Source: Colimorpha sp045642445
GTDB taxonomy: Bacteria; Bacteroidota; Bacteroidia; Bacteroidales; P3
Length of the DNA stretch: 28,494 bases
NCBI GenBank assembly: GCA_045642445.1
Contig: JAZUIX010000174.1
Location: forward strand, 1-28,494
Direction of reading: 5' to 3'
Shown here piece by piece: positions 18,129-26,562 of the stretch (the first letter of the stretch is position 1; each line of letters opens with the position of its first letter). Below the pieces are notes generated by a model, which searched no databases, was not told the origin of the DNA, and saw only the letters and a program-made list of their open reading frames with translations. The position numbers were made by a program, and so were the translations under genes.

Positions 18129-18191
18129 CAAAAAATTTAATACACCAAACTACGACAATAGTGTCGAACTAAAAGACTATCAATTACGACT

Positions 18192-19610
18192 ATGGAAAAT
18201 AACAAATTTCGCACAGAGAGCGACCTTTTGGGTCCAAAAGAGGTTCCCACCGAGGCCCTTTACGGGGTTCAGACCACCCGCGCTATCGAAAACTTCCACA
18301 TCAGCGGCAGACTTATGAGCAGCTACCCGAACTTCATCAAGGGCATGGCCCTGACGAAGAAGGCGGCAGCCATCGCCAATGCCGAGGTGGGGATGATAAA
18401 CGCCCAGCAGGCGGCAGCCATCTGCCAGGCTTGCGACGAGTTGCTGGAAGGCCAGCACCACGACCAGTTCCCCATCGACATGATTCAGGGCGGTGCGGGC
18501 ACTTCGACCAATATGTGCGCCAACGAGGTTATAGCCAACCGTGCCCTCGAGATTATGGGTTACGAACGCGGCCAGTACGAGCATTGCTCGCCCAACGATG
18601 TGGTGAACGCCTCGCAGTCGACCAACGACGCCTACCCCTGCGCCATCCACATGGCCATGTTCCTCGAACATGAGCAGTTCCTCCCCCACCTGTATTCGAT
18701 GATCGATGCGCTTGAGAGAAAATCGACGGAGTTCGCCCACATCATCAAGATGGGCCGCACTCAGCTGCAGGACGCCGTGCCTATGACCTTGGGACAGACT
18801 TTTAGCGGTTTCGCGGCAGCACTTCGCGGAGAGATCAGAACGCTGAACCTCGCCGCCCGCGAGTTCCTTACGGTGAACATGGGTGCCACGGCTATCGGCA
18901 CGGGCATCTGCTCGAAGCCCGGCTACAGCTCGGCCTGCATCAAGGCTTTGCGCAAAGTGTCGGGTTGGAACATCATCCTGGCCGACAACCTGATTGAGGC
19001 CACGAGCGCCACAAGCTGCATGATTCAGTACAGCGCCGCTATGAAGAGACTCTGCATCAAGATTAACAAGATGTGCAACGACTTGCGACTGATGAGTTCG
19101 GGTCCCCGCTGCGGTTTGAACGAGATTCACCTGCCCGAACGCCAGCCGGGTAGCTCGATTATGCCCGGCAAGGTGAACCCTGTGATACCCGAGGTGATGA
19201 ACCAGGTGTGCTACAAGGTTATCGGCAACGATATGACCATCACCTTTGCTTCGGACAACGGTCAGCTGGAGCTCAACGTTATGGAGCCCGTGATTGCCTA
19301 CTCGCTGTTTGAGAGCATCCACCTGCTGAGCAACGGTCTCGACACCCTCCGCACCCTCTGCATCGACGGCATCAAGGCCAACGAGGAGCGCTGCCGCCAG
19401 CTGGTTGAGGGCAGCATCGGCATCGTGACCATGCTCAACCCCATCATCGGCTACAAGCAGAGCACCAAGATTGCCAAGGAGGCCAGCGAGACAGGTCGCG
19501 GCGTGTATGAGCTGGTGCTTGAGCACAAACTGCTGAGCAAAGAGCAGCTGGACCGCATACTGAGGCCCGAGAACATGATTAAACCGATAGAAATAGATTT
19601 GGACAATTGA
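18192..19610 (+). CDS. aspA: Aspartate ammonia-lyase
   Basis: The 472-residue enzyme reversibly splits aspartate into fumarate and ammonia in the cytoplasm. It belongs to the aspartase/fumarase superfamily, with the signature GSSIMPGKVNPVIPE near residues 317-331. The ending of that block, NQVCYKVIGNDMTITFASDNGQLELN, and the N-terminal GGAGTSTNMCANEV favour aspartase over class II fumarase. The length is close to E. coli AspA (478). Only 4 bases separate its stop from nqrA, so it appears to lead the operon nqrABCDEF-frdCA. This position suggests it supplies fumarate as electron acceptor for the fumarate reductase encoded at the end of the series. The start at ATG 18192 gives the usual RTE.DLLG N-terminus. 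Confidence 0.93.
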   Translation: MENNKFRTESDLLGPKEVPTEALYGVQTTRAIENFHISGRLMSSYPNFIKGMALTKKAAAIANAEVGMINAQQAAAICQACDELLEGQHHDQFPIDMIQGGAGTSTNMCANEVIANRALEIMGYERGQYEHCSPNDVVNASQSTNDAYPCAIHMAMFLEHEQFLPHLYSMIDALERKSTEFAHIIKMGRTQLQDAVPMTLGQTFSGFAAALRGEIRTLNLAAREFLTVNMGATAIGTGICSKPGYSSACIKALRKVSGWNIILADNLIEATSATSCMIQYSAAMKRLCIKINKMCNDLRLMSSGPRCGLNEIHLPERQPGSSIMPGKVNPVIPEVMNQVCYKVIGNDMTITFASDNGQLELNVMEPVIAYSLFESIHLLSNGLDTLRTLCIDGIKANEERCRQLVEGSIGIVTMLNPIIGYKQSTKIAKEASETGRGVYELVLEHKLLSKEQLDRILRPENMIKPIEIDLDN

Positions 19611-19614
19611 TAAT

Positions 19615-21021
19615 ATGGATTTCAAAATAAGACACGGACTTGATCTGCCTATCGAGGGGAATGCCGAGCAAAGGGTGACCGATGCTCGGTATGTCCGCAC
19701 ATACGCGGTCAAACCCACCGACTTCGTGGGGCTGGTGCCGAGGCTGCTTGTGGCCGAGGGCGACAAGGTGAAAGCCGGCGATGCGCTCTTCTGCGACAAG
19801 ACAGACGAACGCATCCGCTTTGCCTCGCCCGTGGAGGGCACGGTCAAGGCCGTAGTGCGAGGCGAGAAGCGTTTGCTGCAAGCCGTGGTGGTGGAGAAAG
19901 GCGGCGAGCCCGCCTCCCCCATCGCCATAGAAGGCTCGATGAAGGAGCGTATGCTGGGTTGCGGCCTCTGGCCGATACTGAGGCAGCGTCCCTTCGGCAC
20001 CGTGGCCAACCCCGATGTGCAGCCCAAAGCGGTGGTGATCAGCTGTTTCGACAGCGCCCCGCTTTCGCCCGACTACGACTTTGCCCTGCAAGGCCGCTAC
20101 GACGAGTTTTGCAAAGGTATCGAAGCCCTGGCCGAGGTGGCACAATGCCCCATACACCTCTGCTTCCGTCCCAATCAAAAGTTGGCAACGATTGTCAAGC
20201 AATACGTTTCGCACGGCATGGAATGCCACATTCACACCTTTGAGGGCCCCCACCCTGCAGGCAATGTGGGCACACAGATTGCCCGCCTCTGCCCCATCAA
20301 CAAAGGCGACACGGTATGGACGGTGCAGCCACAGGACGTGGCAATATTGGGTCATTTCGCCACCACGGGAGCCTATGTTCCCGAGCGGCTCATCGCCGTG
20401 GCAGGCCCCAACATCAAGCATCCGCACTACTACCGCATAGCAGCAGGCGCCTGCATCAGCAGCATAGCAGCAGCCCAATGCCTCGACCCCGAATATCCCC
20501 GCCTGGACAGCCGTCCCACCTTTGAAGGCGACCGTTTTATCAGCGGCAACATACTCAGCGGCACACAGATTGCCCCCGACGGCTTCATCGGGGCCTACGA
20601 CAGCCTGCTTTCCATCCTGCCCGAGGGCAACTATTACGACTTTATGGGTTGGCTGATGCCCGGGATAAGAAAATACAGCTTCTCCCGCACCTTTGCAAGC
20701 GGATTTGTGCCTCAGTGGGCTCACTTCCTCTTCCCGATGCTGCCCCCGATGCTGAAACCCAAATTCGACACCAACACCCACGGCGATGTTCGCCCGCTGG
20801 TGTTCACGGGCAACTTTGAGCGGGTGTTCCCCTTCGACATCTATCCCACCCAGCTCATCAAAGCCTGCATCATCGGCGACATCGAGCTGCAGGAGAACCT
20901 GGGCATATACGAGGTGGAACCCGAAGATTTCGCCCTGTGCGAATATATCGACACTTCCAAGACCGACATCCAACCCATCATCCGCGAGGCGTTGGAGAAA
21001 CTAAGAAAGGAGGCCCTGTGA
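19615..21021 (+). CDS. nqrA: Na+-translocating NADH:quinone reductase subunit A
   Basis: The 468-residue subunit A lacks membrane helices and sits on the cytoplasmic face of the six-subunit sodium pump, where it contributes to quinone interaction. It begins IRHGLDLPIEGNAEQ, a characteristic NqrA opening, and carries a biotinyl-like SPVEGTVKAV segment near residues 80-90, plus PEGNYYDFMGWLMPG and SFSRTFAS blocks in the C-terminal half. The length is typical for Bacteroidetes (about 450). The stop overlaps the nqrB start (TGATG at 21019-21023). The presence of an A subunit, and the absence of an RnfB ferredoxin, separate this operon from the related Rnf complex. Confidence 0.95.
   Translation: MDFKIRHGLDLPIEGNAEQRVTDARYVRTYAVKPTDFVGLVPRLLVAEGDKVKAGDALFCDKTDERIRFASPVEGTVKAVVRGEKRLLQAVVVEKGGEPASPIAIEGSMKERMLGCGLWPILRQRPFGTVANPDVQPKAVVISCFDSAPLSPDYDFALQGRYDEFCKGIEALAEVAQCPIHLCFRPNQKLATIVKQYVSHGMECHIHTFEGPHPAGNVGTQIARLCPINKGDTVWTVQPQDVAILGHFATTGAYVPERLIAVAGPNIKHPHYYRIAAGACISSIAAAQCLDPEYPRLDSRPTFEGDRFISGNILSGTQIAPDGFIGAYDSLLSILPEGNYYDFMGWLMPGIRKYSFSRTFASGFVPQWAHFLFPMLPPMLKPKFDTNTHGDVRPLVFTGNFERVFPFDIYPTQLIKACIIGDIELQENLGIYEVEPEDFALCEYIDTSKTDIQPIIREALEKLRKEAL
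21006..21013 (+). promoter_or_regulatory. Strong Shine-Dalgarno before nqrB
   Basis: AAAGGAGG ends 7 bases before the nqrB ATG. This fixes ATG 21021 as the start rather than the in-frame ATG at 20937. Such a strong site is unusual for a Bacteroidetes gene, and the same octamer occurs before nqrC and nqrD. Confidence 0.8.
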
Positions 21022-22205
21022 TGTTTGACAACTTACGCAACTTTATAGACAAAATCAAGCCCAACTTTGTGGAGGGTGGCAAGTTTCCGTGGCTCAAAAG
21101 CACCTTTGAGGCCTTTGAAACCTTTGCCTTCACCCCCAACACCGTCACACGGAAGGGCAGCCACGTGCGCGACAGTATAGACCTCAAGCGAGCCATGATA
21201 ATCGTGGTGATAGCATTGGTGCCCGCCATGCTGTTTGGCATGTGGAATATAGGCTACCAGACCTCGCTGAGGGCTGCAGAGTGGCCTTTCGAACTGGGCA
21301 CGGCAGCCAGTTTTTGGTACTGCCTGTGGTTCGGATTCCTGCGTATGCTCCCCCTGATAGTGGTGAGCTATGTGGTAGGCCTGGCCATAGAATTCACCTT
21401 TGCCCAGATCAGGCACCACGAGGTGAACGAAGGCTACCTTGTATCCGGATTCATCATCCCGATGATTGTGCCCGTGACCACACCGCTTTGGCAGCTGGCC
21501 ATAGCTGTGGCTTTTGCCGTTATCATCGGCAAAGAGGTGTTTGGCGGCACAGGAATGAATTTTCTCAACCCCGCCCTTGTGGCCCGTGCGTTCCTCTTCT
21601 TCAGCTATCCCACCCACATGTCGGGCGATAGCGTATGGATTGCAGCCGACCTTTGGGGCACGGATGCCATAGCGGGAGCCACACCCCTGGGCGAAATATC
21701 CGCAGGGATGGCACCCTCGTCTTCATTGCTCGACATGTTCATAGGCATCATCCCCGGATGCACCTGCGAGACCTCGGTCATCGCCATCCTTCTGGGTGCC
21801 ATAGTGCTCCTCGTAACCGGCATAGCCAGCTGGCGTATCATGCTCAGCGTGGTGTTGGGCGGAGGAGTGATGGGATTGCTTTTCAACCTTATCGGAGCCA
21901 ACGCTTATATGCAGCTGCCTTTCTACTACCACTTTGTGATGGGCGGATTTATGTTTGGCGCCGTGTTCATGGCCACCGACCCCGTTACAGCCGCCCAAAC
22001 CAACTGCGGCAAATGGATTTATGGCTTGTTGATAGGAGCCTTTGCGGTGTTGCTGCGTGTGCTTAACCCTGCCTATCCTGAAGGCATGATGCTCAGCATC
22101 CTGCTGATGAACTGTTTTGCACCGCTCATTGACCACTGCGTCGTGTCCCGCAACATCAAACGCCGCCAACGTCGTGGCGTAGCAAGAAAGGAGGTTGAAG
22201 CATGA
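21021..22205 (+). CDS. nqrB: Na+-translocating NADH:quinone reductase subunit B
   Basis: The 394-residue integral membrane subunit is related to RnfD and holds a covalently bound FMN and part of the sodium path. Hydrophobic helices lie near 58-78, 100-128, 140-170, 240-290 and onwards to the C-terminus. The FMN attachment threonine is T221 in DAIAGATPLGE, an S/A-G-A-T motif; the usual serine is Ala here, a variant also tolerated in the family as far as I know. GFIIPMIVPVTTPLWQ and NPALVARAFLFFSYP are conserved blocks. The start at 21021 is supported by the AAAGGAGG site. It overlaps nqrA by one base and nqrC by four (ATGA), consistent with a single co-translated operon. Confidence 0.96.
   Translation: MFDNLRNFIDKIKPNFVEGGKFPWLKSTFEAFETFAFTPNTVTRKGSHVRDSIDLKRAMIIVVIALVPAMLFGMWNIGYQTSLRAAEWPFELGTAASFWYCLWFGFLRMLPLIVVSYVVGLAIEFTFAQIRHHEVNEGYLVSGFIIPMIVPVTTPLWQLAIAVAFAVIIGKEVFGGTGMNFLNPALVARAFLFFSYPTHMSGDSVWIAADLWGTDAIAGATPLGEISAGMAPSSSLLDMFIGIIPGCTCETSVIAILLGAIVLLVTGIASWRIMLSVVLGGGVMGLLFNLIGANAYMQLPFYYHFVMGGFMFGAVFMATDPVTAAQTNCGKWIYGLLIGAFAVLLRVLNPAYPEGMMLSILLMNCFAPLIDHCVVSRNIKRRQRRGVARKEVEA
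22187..22194 (+). promoter_or_regulatory. Strong Shine-Dalgarno before nqrC
   Basis: AAAGGAGG ends 7 bases before the nqrC ATG at 22202. Confidence 0.8.
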
Positions 22206-23026
22206 AGAATTTCAGCAATAAATACATATTCATCTACTCTGCGGTGCTGGTAGCCGTAGTGGCAGTCATTCTCTCAGTGGTGGCCATGGGACTCAAGAGT
22301 CGCCAGCAAGAGAATGTGCGCAACGAAAAGATGCAGACCCTCCTGGCCGCCATCAACGTCACCACCGACAGAGATGGAGCCGAAGCCCTCTACCGCCAAT
22401 ATTTCACTCAGGAACTTGCCGTGAGCACAAGCGGCGAGGTTATGACCAAATACAATGTGGCCACAAATGAGTTGGAGCAGGGCGAGGTACGCGCTTTTGA
22501 CATCAACCTCAAAGCCGAGCAGGACAAAGAAAAAAACGGAGGCCAGGGGCTCTTCCCCGTCTACGTTTTTGAGAAAGACGGCTCCACAGGTTATGTCATC
22601 CCCACCCAGGGCAACGGCCTTTGGGGACCCATCTATGCCAACATAGCCCTCGCCGAAGACCTCAACACCATCATCGGCGTGACCTTCAGCCACGACAGCG
22701 AGACCCCAGGTCTTGGTGCCGAAATAACCACCCCGAAATTTCAGACACCCTTTATCGGGAAAAAGATTCTCGACGAGGAGGGCAACGTGGTTTCTGTGGC
22801 TGTGAAGAAACATGCCGACCCCGCTGGTGAGCACGAAGTGGACGCCATCAGTGGCGGCACAATGACTTCAAACGGAGTCAGCGCCATGCTGGGTGAAGGG
22901 CTGGTACGCTATCAAGGCTTCATCAATAATAAAAATGAAGAACTCAGAATGAAGAACAACGTGTGCGACACACTCTCCATTTCTGATTCTCAAATGTCAA
23001 ACAAAAAGGAGGCCGAAAATGAGTAA
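22202..23026 (+). CDS. nqrC: Na+-translocating NADH:quinone reductase subunit C
   Basis: The 274-residue subunit has one N-terminal membrane helix (about 8-30) and a periplasmic-side domain carrying covalent FMN. The attachment site is T220 in DAISGGTMTSNGV, with GLWGPIYA and GLGAEI as further family blocks. The conserved part ends near residue 241 (LVRYQGFI). The last 33 or so residues (NNKNEELRMKNN... to NKKEAENE) are hydrophilic and are encoded by DNA resembling the window's intergenic repeats, with aatgaagaac occurring twice 14 bp apart. The stop lies 8 bases into nqrD. The tail probably results from a repeat at the nqrC-nqrD junction being read as coding sequence. Confidence 0.94.
   Translation: MKNFSNKYIFIYSAVLVAVVAVILSVVAMGLKSRQQENVRNEKMQTLLAAINVTTDRDGAEALYRQYFTQELAVSTSGEVMTKYNVATNELEQGEVRAFDINLKAEQDKEKNGGQGLFPVYVFEKDGSTGYVIPTQGNGLWGPIYANIALAEDLNTIIGVTFSHDSETPGLGAEITTPKFQTPFIGKKILDEEGNVVSVAVKKHADPAGEHEVDAISGGTMTSNGVSAMLGEGLVRYQGFINNKNEELRMKNNVCDTLSISDSQMSNKKEAENE
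23005..23012 (+). promoter_or_regulatory. Strong Shine-Dalgarno before nqrD
   Basis: AAAGGAGG ends 6 bases before the nqrD ATG at 23019, inside the end of nqrC. Confidence 0.8.
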
Positions 23027-23636
23027 AAACAGCAAACTTTTCACCAACCCCTTAGCCAAACACAACCCCATCACCGTGCAGGTGTTGGGCATCTGCTCCT
23101 GTTTGGCAGTTACGGCGCAACTCAAACCTGCCGTGGTTATGGCACTTTCGGTGACCGTAGTCGTGGCACTCTCCAACCTTATCATCTCCTTCATGCGCAA
23201 CACCATACCTCCACGCATCCGCATCATCGTGCAGCTCGTGGTGGTCTCGGCTTTGGTCATCTTGGTCAACCAAGTGCTCATGGCTTTCGTATACGATGTG
23301 AGCAAACAACTCTCCGTATATGTGGGACTTATCATCACCAACTGCATCGTCATGGGTCGTCTGGAGGCCTTTGCTATGAGCCACAAACCTTGGGAATCGT
23401 TTGTCGACGGTATCGGCAACGGCCTCGGCTACGGCATCATACTCATAATCCTCGGCATAGTGCGCGAACTCTTTGGCAGCGGAACCCTGTGGGGATACCC
23501 TGTGATGGAGAAACTCGGACTCTACAAAATAGGTTATGAGAACAACGGATTGATAATCATGGCACCGATGGCCCTCATCCTGGTGGGTGTCATTATTTGG
23601 ATACAGCGTACAAAGGACAAAGAATTGTGTGAATAA
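23019..23636 (+). CDS. nqrD: Na+-translocating NADH:quinone reductase subunit D
   Basis: The 205-residue protein is almost entirely hydrophobic, with about six membrane helices, and is the homologue of RnfE. Together with NqrE it forms the membrane core that binds an iron centre through cysteines in its half-helices. Here the cysteines in LGICSCLAVT (near residues 25-27) and in TNCIVMGRLEAFA (near 112) occupy those positions. DGIGNGLGYGIILIILGIVRELFG is a strongly conserved stretch. The start at ATG 23019 overlaps nqrC by 8 bases. The stop overlaps nqrE by one base (TAATG). Confidence 0.96.
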   Translation: MSKNSKLFTNPLAKHNPITVQVLGICSCLAVTAQLKPAVVMALSVTVVVALSNLIISFMRNTIPPRIRIIVQLVVVSALVILVNQVLMAFVYDVSKQLSVYVGLIITNCIVMGRLEAFAMSHKPWESFVDGIGNGLGYGIILIILGIVRELFGSGTLWGYPVMEKLGLYKIGYENNGLIIMAPMALILVGVIIWIQRTKDKELCE

Positions 23637-24250
23637 TGGAATATTTCAATATCTTTATAAAGTCGATTTTTATCGACAATATGATTTTCGCCTTCTTCCT
23701 CGGCATGTGTTCATACTTGGCAGTGTCGAAGACGGTGAAAACTTCGTTGGGACTTGGCGTGGCTGTAACCTTTGTGTTGTTCATCACCGTGCCGGTCAAC
23801 TATCTGCTCAACAAATACGTGCTTGAGCCGGGAGCCTTGGTGTGGATTAGCGACAGCCTCAAAGATGTCGACCTCTCCTTCCTCTCGCTCATCATGTTCA
23901 TAGCCGTCATTGCCGCCATAGTGCAGATTGTAGAGATGGTAGTGGAGAAGTTCAGTCCTTCACTCTACAACTCTTTGGGCATCTTCCTGCCCCTCATCGC
24001 GGTGAACTGTGCCGTTATGGGCGGATCGCTTTTCATGCAGCAACGTGCTTATAGCAACATCGGCGAGGTCACCTGCTTCGCCCTTGGCTCGGGCATCGGC
24101 TGGCTGTTGGCCATTGTAGGCATTGCCGCCATACGCGAGAAACTACGCTATTCCCACATCCCTCCCGCACTCAAAGGCATTGGCATCACTTTCATCATCA
24201 CCGGCCTCATGGGCCTCGCGTTCATGTCGTTCATGGGAATAAAACTATAA
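23636..24250 (+). CDS. nqrE: Na+-translocating NADH:quinone reductase subunit E
   Basis: The 204-residue integral membrane subunit is the homologue of RnfA and partner of NqrD. It has about six helices. The two conserved cysteine-bearing segments are AFFLGMCSYLAVSK (near residue 26) and LIAVNCAVMGGSLFM (near 120), placed as expected for the iron site shared with NqrD. The ALGSGIGWLLAIVGIAAIREKL block is typical. It shares a base with nqrD and is followed 12 bases later by nqrF. Sequence and length are ordinary for the family. Confidence 0.96.
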   Translation: MEYFNIFIKSIFIDNMIFAFFLGMCSYLAVSKTVKTSLGLGVAVTFVLFITVPVNYLLNKYVLEPGALVWISDSLKDVDLSFLSLIMFIAVIAAIVQIVEMVVEKFSPSLYNSLGIFLPLIAVNCAVMGGSLFMQQRAYSNIGEVTCFALGSGIGWLLAIVGIAAIREKLRYSHIPPALKGIGITFIITGLMGLAFMSFMGIKL

Positions 24251-24262
24251 AACTGACAATCA

Positions 24263-25567
24263 ATGAGCACAACTATCATAACAGCCCTCGTCGTTTTCCT
24301 GGTGGTCATCCTCCTTTTGGTGACACTGCTTTTGGTGCTCCGCGCCAAACTTGTCCCCCAAGGCAATGTGACCATCACCATCAACGACGACAAAAAACTC
24401 ACCGTCCCCACAGGCAACACCCTTATTTCCACACTTGCCGAACAGAAGATTTACCTGCCCTCGGCCTGTGGCGGCAAAGGGTCTTGCGGACAATGCAAAT
24501 GCCGTGTTGTTGAAGGTGGCGGTGCCATACTCCCCACCGAGGTGGGTTTCTTCACCCGCAAACAGATCCAGGACCATTGGCGCCTCGGGTGCCAGGTCAA
24601 GGTGAAAGAAGACCTCAAAATCGTTGTTCCCCAATCCATACTCAGCATCAAGGAATACGAATGCACGGTAATCTCCAATCGCAACGTGGCCACCTTTATC
24701 AAGGAGTTCAAAGTGCAGCTGCCCAAAGGCGAACACATGGACTTTGTGCCTGGCAGCTATGCCCAGATCAAGATTCCCACTTTTGACATTCGTTACTCCG
24801 ATTTCGACCGCGACCTCATCGGGGCAGAGTATCTCCCAGCATGGGAAAAGTCGAACATGTTCGACCTGCGGTGCGTAAACAACGAGCCTACGGTGCGAGC
24901 CTATTCTATGGCCAACTATCCCGCCGAAGGCGATGTGTTCATGCTCACCGTGCGTATAGCCACACCTCCGTTCAAGCCCGACCGCAGTGGTTTTATGAAT
25001 GTGAACCCCGGCATAGCCTCATCGTATATCTTCTCACTCAAGCCTGGCGACAAGGTCGTCATGTCGGGTCCTTACGGCGAATTCCATGTTCGCGGTACAG
25101 AAAACGGCACTTGGACCGACGATGCCAAGGGCAACGAGATGATATGGGTAGGCGGTGGTGCCGGCATGGCCCCGCTGCGTGCACAAATCATGCACCTCAC
25201 ACGCACCCTCAACTGCACCCAGCGCCCGATGCACTATTTCTATGGCGCACGAGCCCTCAACGAGGTTTTCTACCTCGACGATTTCCACAAGTTAGAGCAA
25301 GAGCACCCCAATTTCCATTTCCACCTTGCCCTCGACCGTCCTGACCCGGCAGCCGACCAAGCGGGTGTGCCTTATACCGCAGGATTCGTACACAATGTGA
25401 TGTACGACACCTACCTCAAGAATCATCTAGCACCCGAAGACATCGAGTACTACATGTGCGGCCCCGGTCCCATGTCCAAGGCGGTAACGACCATGCTCGA
25501 CAGCCTCGGTGTCGCTCCCGATAACATACTCTTCGACGATTTCGGCGGCGGAGCTCCCAAGAAGTAA
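24263..25567 (+). CDS. nqrF: Na+-translocating NADH:quinone reductase subunit F
   Basis: The 434-residue NADH-oxidising subunit has one N-terminal membrane helix (about 5-27). A ferredoxin-like [2Fe-2S] domain follows, with ligands C69, C75, C78 and C110 (CGGKGSCGQC and later LGC). Next come an FAD domain with the RAYSMANYP motif and an NADH-binding domain with VGGGAGMAPLRAQ, YYMCGPGPMSKAV and the C-terminal LFDDFGG. All expected motifs are present, so the electron path NADH-FAD-2Fe2S looks intact. The gene ends the nqr set; frdC starts 29 bases downstream with no promoter or terminator visible in between. Confidence 0.97.
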   Translation: MSTTIITALVVFLVVILLLVTLLLVLRAKLVPQGNVTITINDDKKLTVPTGNTLISTLAEQKIYLPSACGGKGSCGQCKCRVVEGGGAILPTEVGFFTRKQIQDHWRLGCQVKVKEDLKIVVPQSILSIKEYECTVISNRNVATFIKEFKVQLPKGEHMDFVPGSYAQIKIPTFDIRYSDFDRDLIGAEYLPAWEKSNMFDLRCVNNEPTVRAYSMANYPAEGDVFMLTVRIATPPFKPDRSGFMNVNPGIASSYIFSLKPGDKVVMSGPYGEFHVRGTENGTWTDDAKGNEMIWVGGGAGMAPLRAQIMHLTRTLNCTQRPMHYFYGARALNEVFYLDDFHKLEQEHPNFHFHLALDRPDPAADQAGVPYTAGFVHNVMYDTYLKNHLAPEDIEYYMCGPGPMSKAVTTMLDSLGVAPDNILFDDFGGGAPKK

Positions 25568-25596
25568 TTATCAATAGCAAAAATCAATACAAGAAT

Positions 25597-26556
25597 ATGA
25601 ACCTTCCAAAAATCCAATCCATCACCAAGAAGATCTGCGTGGCCCTCTTAGGCGCTTTCCTGCTCATCTTCCTTCTGTTTCACGCTTGTGCCAACCTCTG
25701 CATCCTCCGTCACGACGGTGGCACCTGGTACAGCGATTTCTGCCACTTTATGGGCACCAACTACATTGTCAAAGTGTTTGAGATTGTCCTCTTGGGCTGC
25801 ATTCTCCTGCATATATGCCTCACCGTGTGGCTTTGGTTCACCAACAAGATGGCCCGTCCCGTAGGCTATCACCAACCCAGCCGCACCAAGACACATCCCG
25901 GCTCCAAACTGATGATTTGGACAGGCATACTCATCTTTGTCTGCCTTATCCTGCACTTCACCGACTTCTACTTTGTCAAACTCGGCTGGGTGGAAGGACA
26001 ATATATGGTCAAGGTGTCCGAACTCCAATCCGACGAGGTCAACGCTCTACGCCAAGCCTCCATCCAATATCAGATGACCCCCGAAGAGTTCATCTCGACC
26101 AACGAGCAGCAGATGTCCATCTATGCCGACCAGTTGCCCGAAGACCAAAAGAAACTTATCGAAGATGAACTCAACAAACTCCGTGCTGCCGTTCCTGCTG
26201 CCGAAGCTTTGGCAAAGGCCGAAATAGAGAACACATTCTCCGAAGACCACAAGTGGGTCAAGCATATCAGCAAGGAGGAGAAAGCCGCCCTCGTTGAGGC
26301 TGGCTATGAAGTCGAACCCGACTTCTACCTCCTCACCCGCGAAAAATTCCGCAACCCCGTCATCATGCTGCTCTACCTTGTGTTCTTCGTCATCGTCTGG
26401 TTCCACATGCGCCACGCTTTTGCCTCGGCATTTCAGACCCTCGGCCTCAACAACTACAAGTACAGCAAAGCCATTGAAATCTGCGCCATCATCTACGCTT
26501 GGTTCGTGTGCCTCGCTTTTACGGCTGTAGACATCCTCGTATTCTTAGGGTTTTAA
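25597..26556 (+). CDS. frdC: Fumarate reductase/succinate dehydrogenase cytochrome b subunit with a large loop
   Basis: The 319-residue membrane anchor is of the five-helix, di-heme b558 type, passing electrons from menaquinol to fumarate reductase. Helices lie near 12-34, 56-81, 105-130, 253-275 and 292-317. Histidines H29, H72, H120, H270 and H273 are heme-ligand candidates, and E62 in helix 2 is a plausible quinol-site acid. The WFHMRHAFASAFQTLGLNN block is a good family signature. Oddity: a hydrophilic, charged, helical segment of roughly 115 residues (about 133-250) separates helices 3 and 4, whereas relatives are usually near 220-260 residues in total. It is probably co-transcribed with nqrF upstream (29 bp) and frdA downstream (92 bp). 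Confidence 0.92.
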   Translation: MNLPKIQSITKKICVALLGAFLLIFLLFHACANLCILRHDGGTWYSDFCHFMGTNYIVKVFEIVLLGCILLHICLTVWLWFTNKMARPVGYHQPSRTKTHPGSKLMIWTGILIFVCLILHFTDFYFVKLGWVEGQYMVKVSELQSDEVNALRQASIQYQMTPEEFISTNEQQMSIYADQLPEDQKKLIEDELNKLRAAVPAAEALAKAEIENTFSEDHKWVKHISKEEKAALVEAGYEVEPDFYLLTREKFRNPVIMLLYLVFFVIVWFHMRHAFASAFQTLGLNNYKYSKAIEICAIIYAWFVCLAFTAVDILVFLGF

Positions 26557-26562
26557 ATAATA

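Larger units (their letters stand above)
17852..18191. other. Structured non-coding stretch before aspA
   Basis: This 340-bp stretch has no convincing gene. It holds three potential hairpins: GGAGCCGC/GCGGCTCC at 17938-17966 followed by tgtttt (terminator-like for the lipoprotein gene), TTTTGAG/CTCAAAA at 17969-17991, and a larger one near 18009-18052 in which TCGTTCT pairs with AGAACGA and, inside, GTTCAT with ATGAAC. The aspA promoter box follows at 18121. A small RNA or attenuator is possible, but no known family is recognised. Confidence 0.5.

Noticed and set aside
18192..19610. Class II fumarase as an alternative for aspA
   Set aside because: The shared GSS.MPGKVNP signature does not decide, but the surrounding residues (GGAGTSTNMCANEV, CYKVIGNDMTITFASDNGQLELN) fit aspartase better.
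18180..20027. Long antisense open frame (615 codons) opposite aspA and nqrA; similar ones opposite purB (244-1578), the T9SS protein (3509-5017), glmS (11405-13003) and frdA (26655-28484)
   Set aside because: They lie opposite clearly conserved genes, have skewed composition (His-, Gly- and Val-rich) and no motifs. They result from C-rich codon usage that avoids stops on the other strand.
19615..25567. First impression of an Rnf complex (rnfCDGEA-like order)
   Set aside because: The first gene encodes NqrA rather than RnfC, the last is NqrF with one [2Fe-2S] and FAD/NADH domains, and no RnfB-type ferredoxin is present. This is the sodium-pumping NQR.
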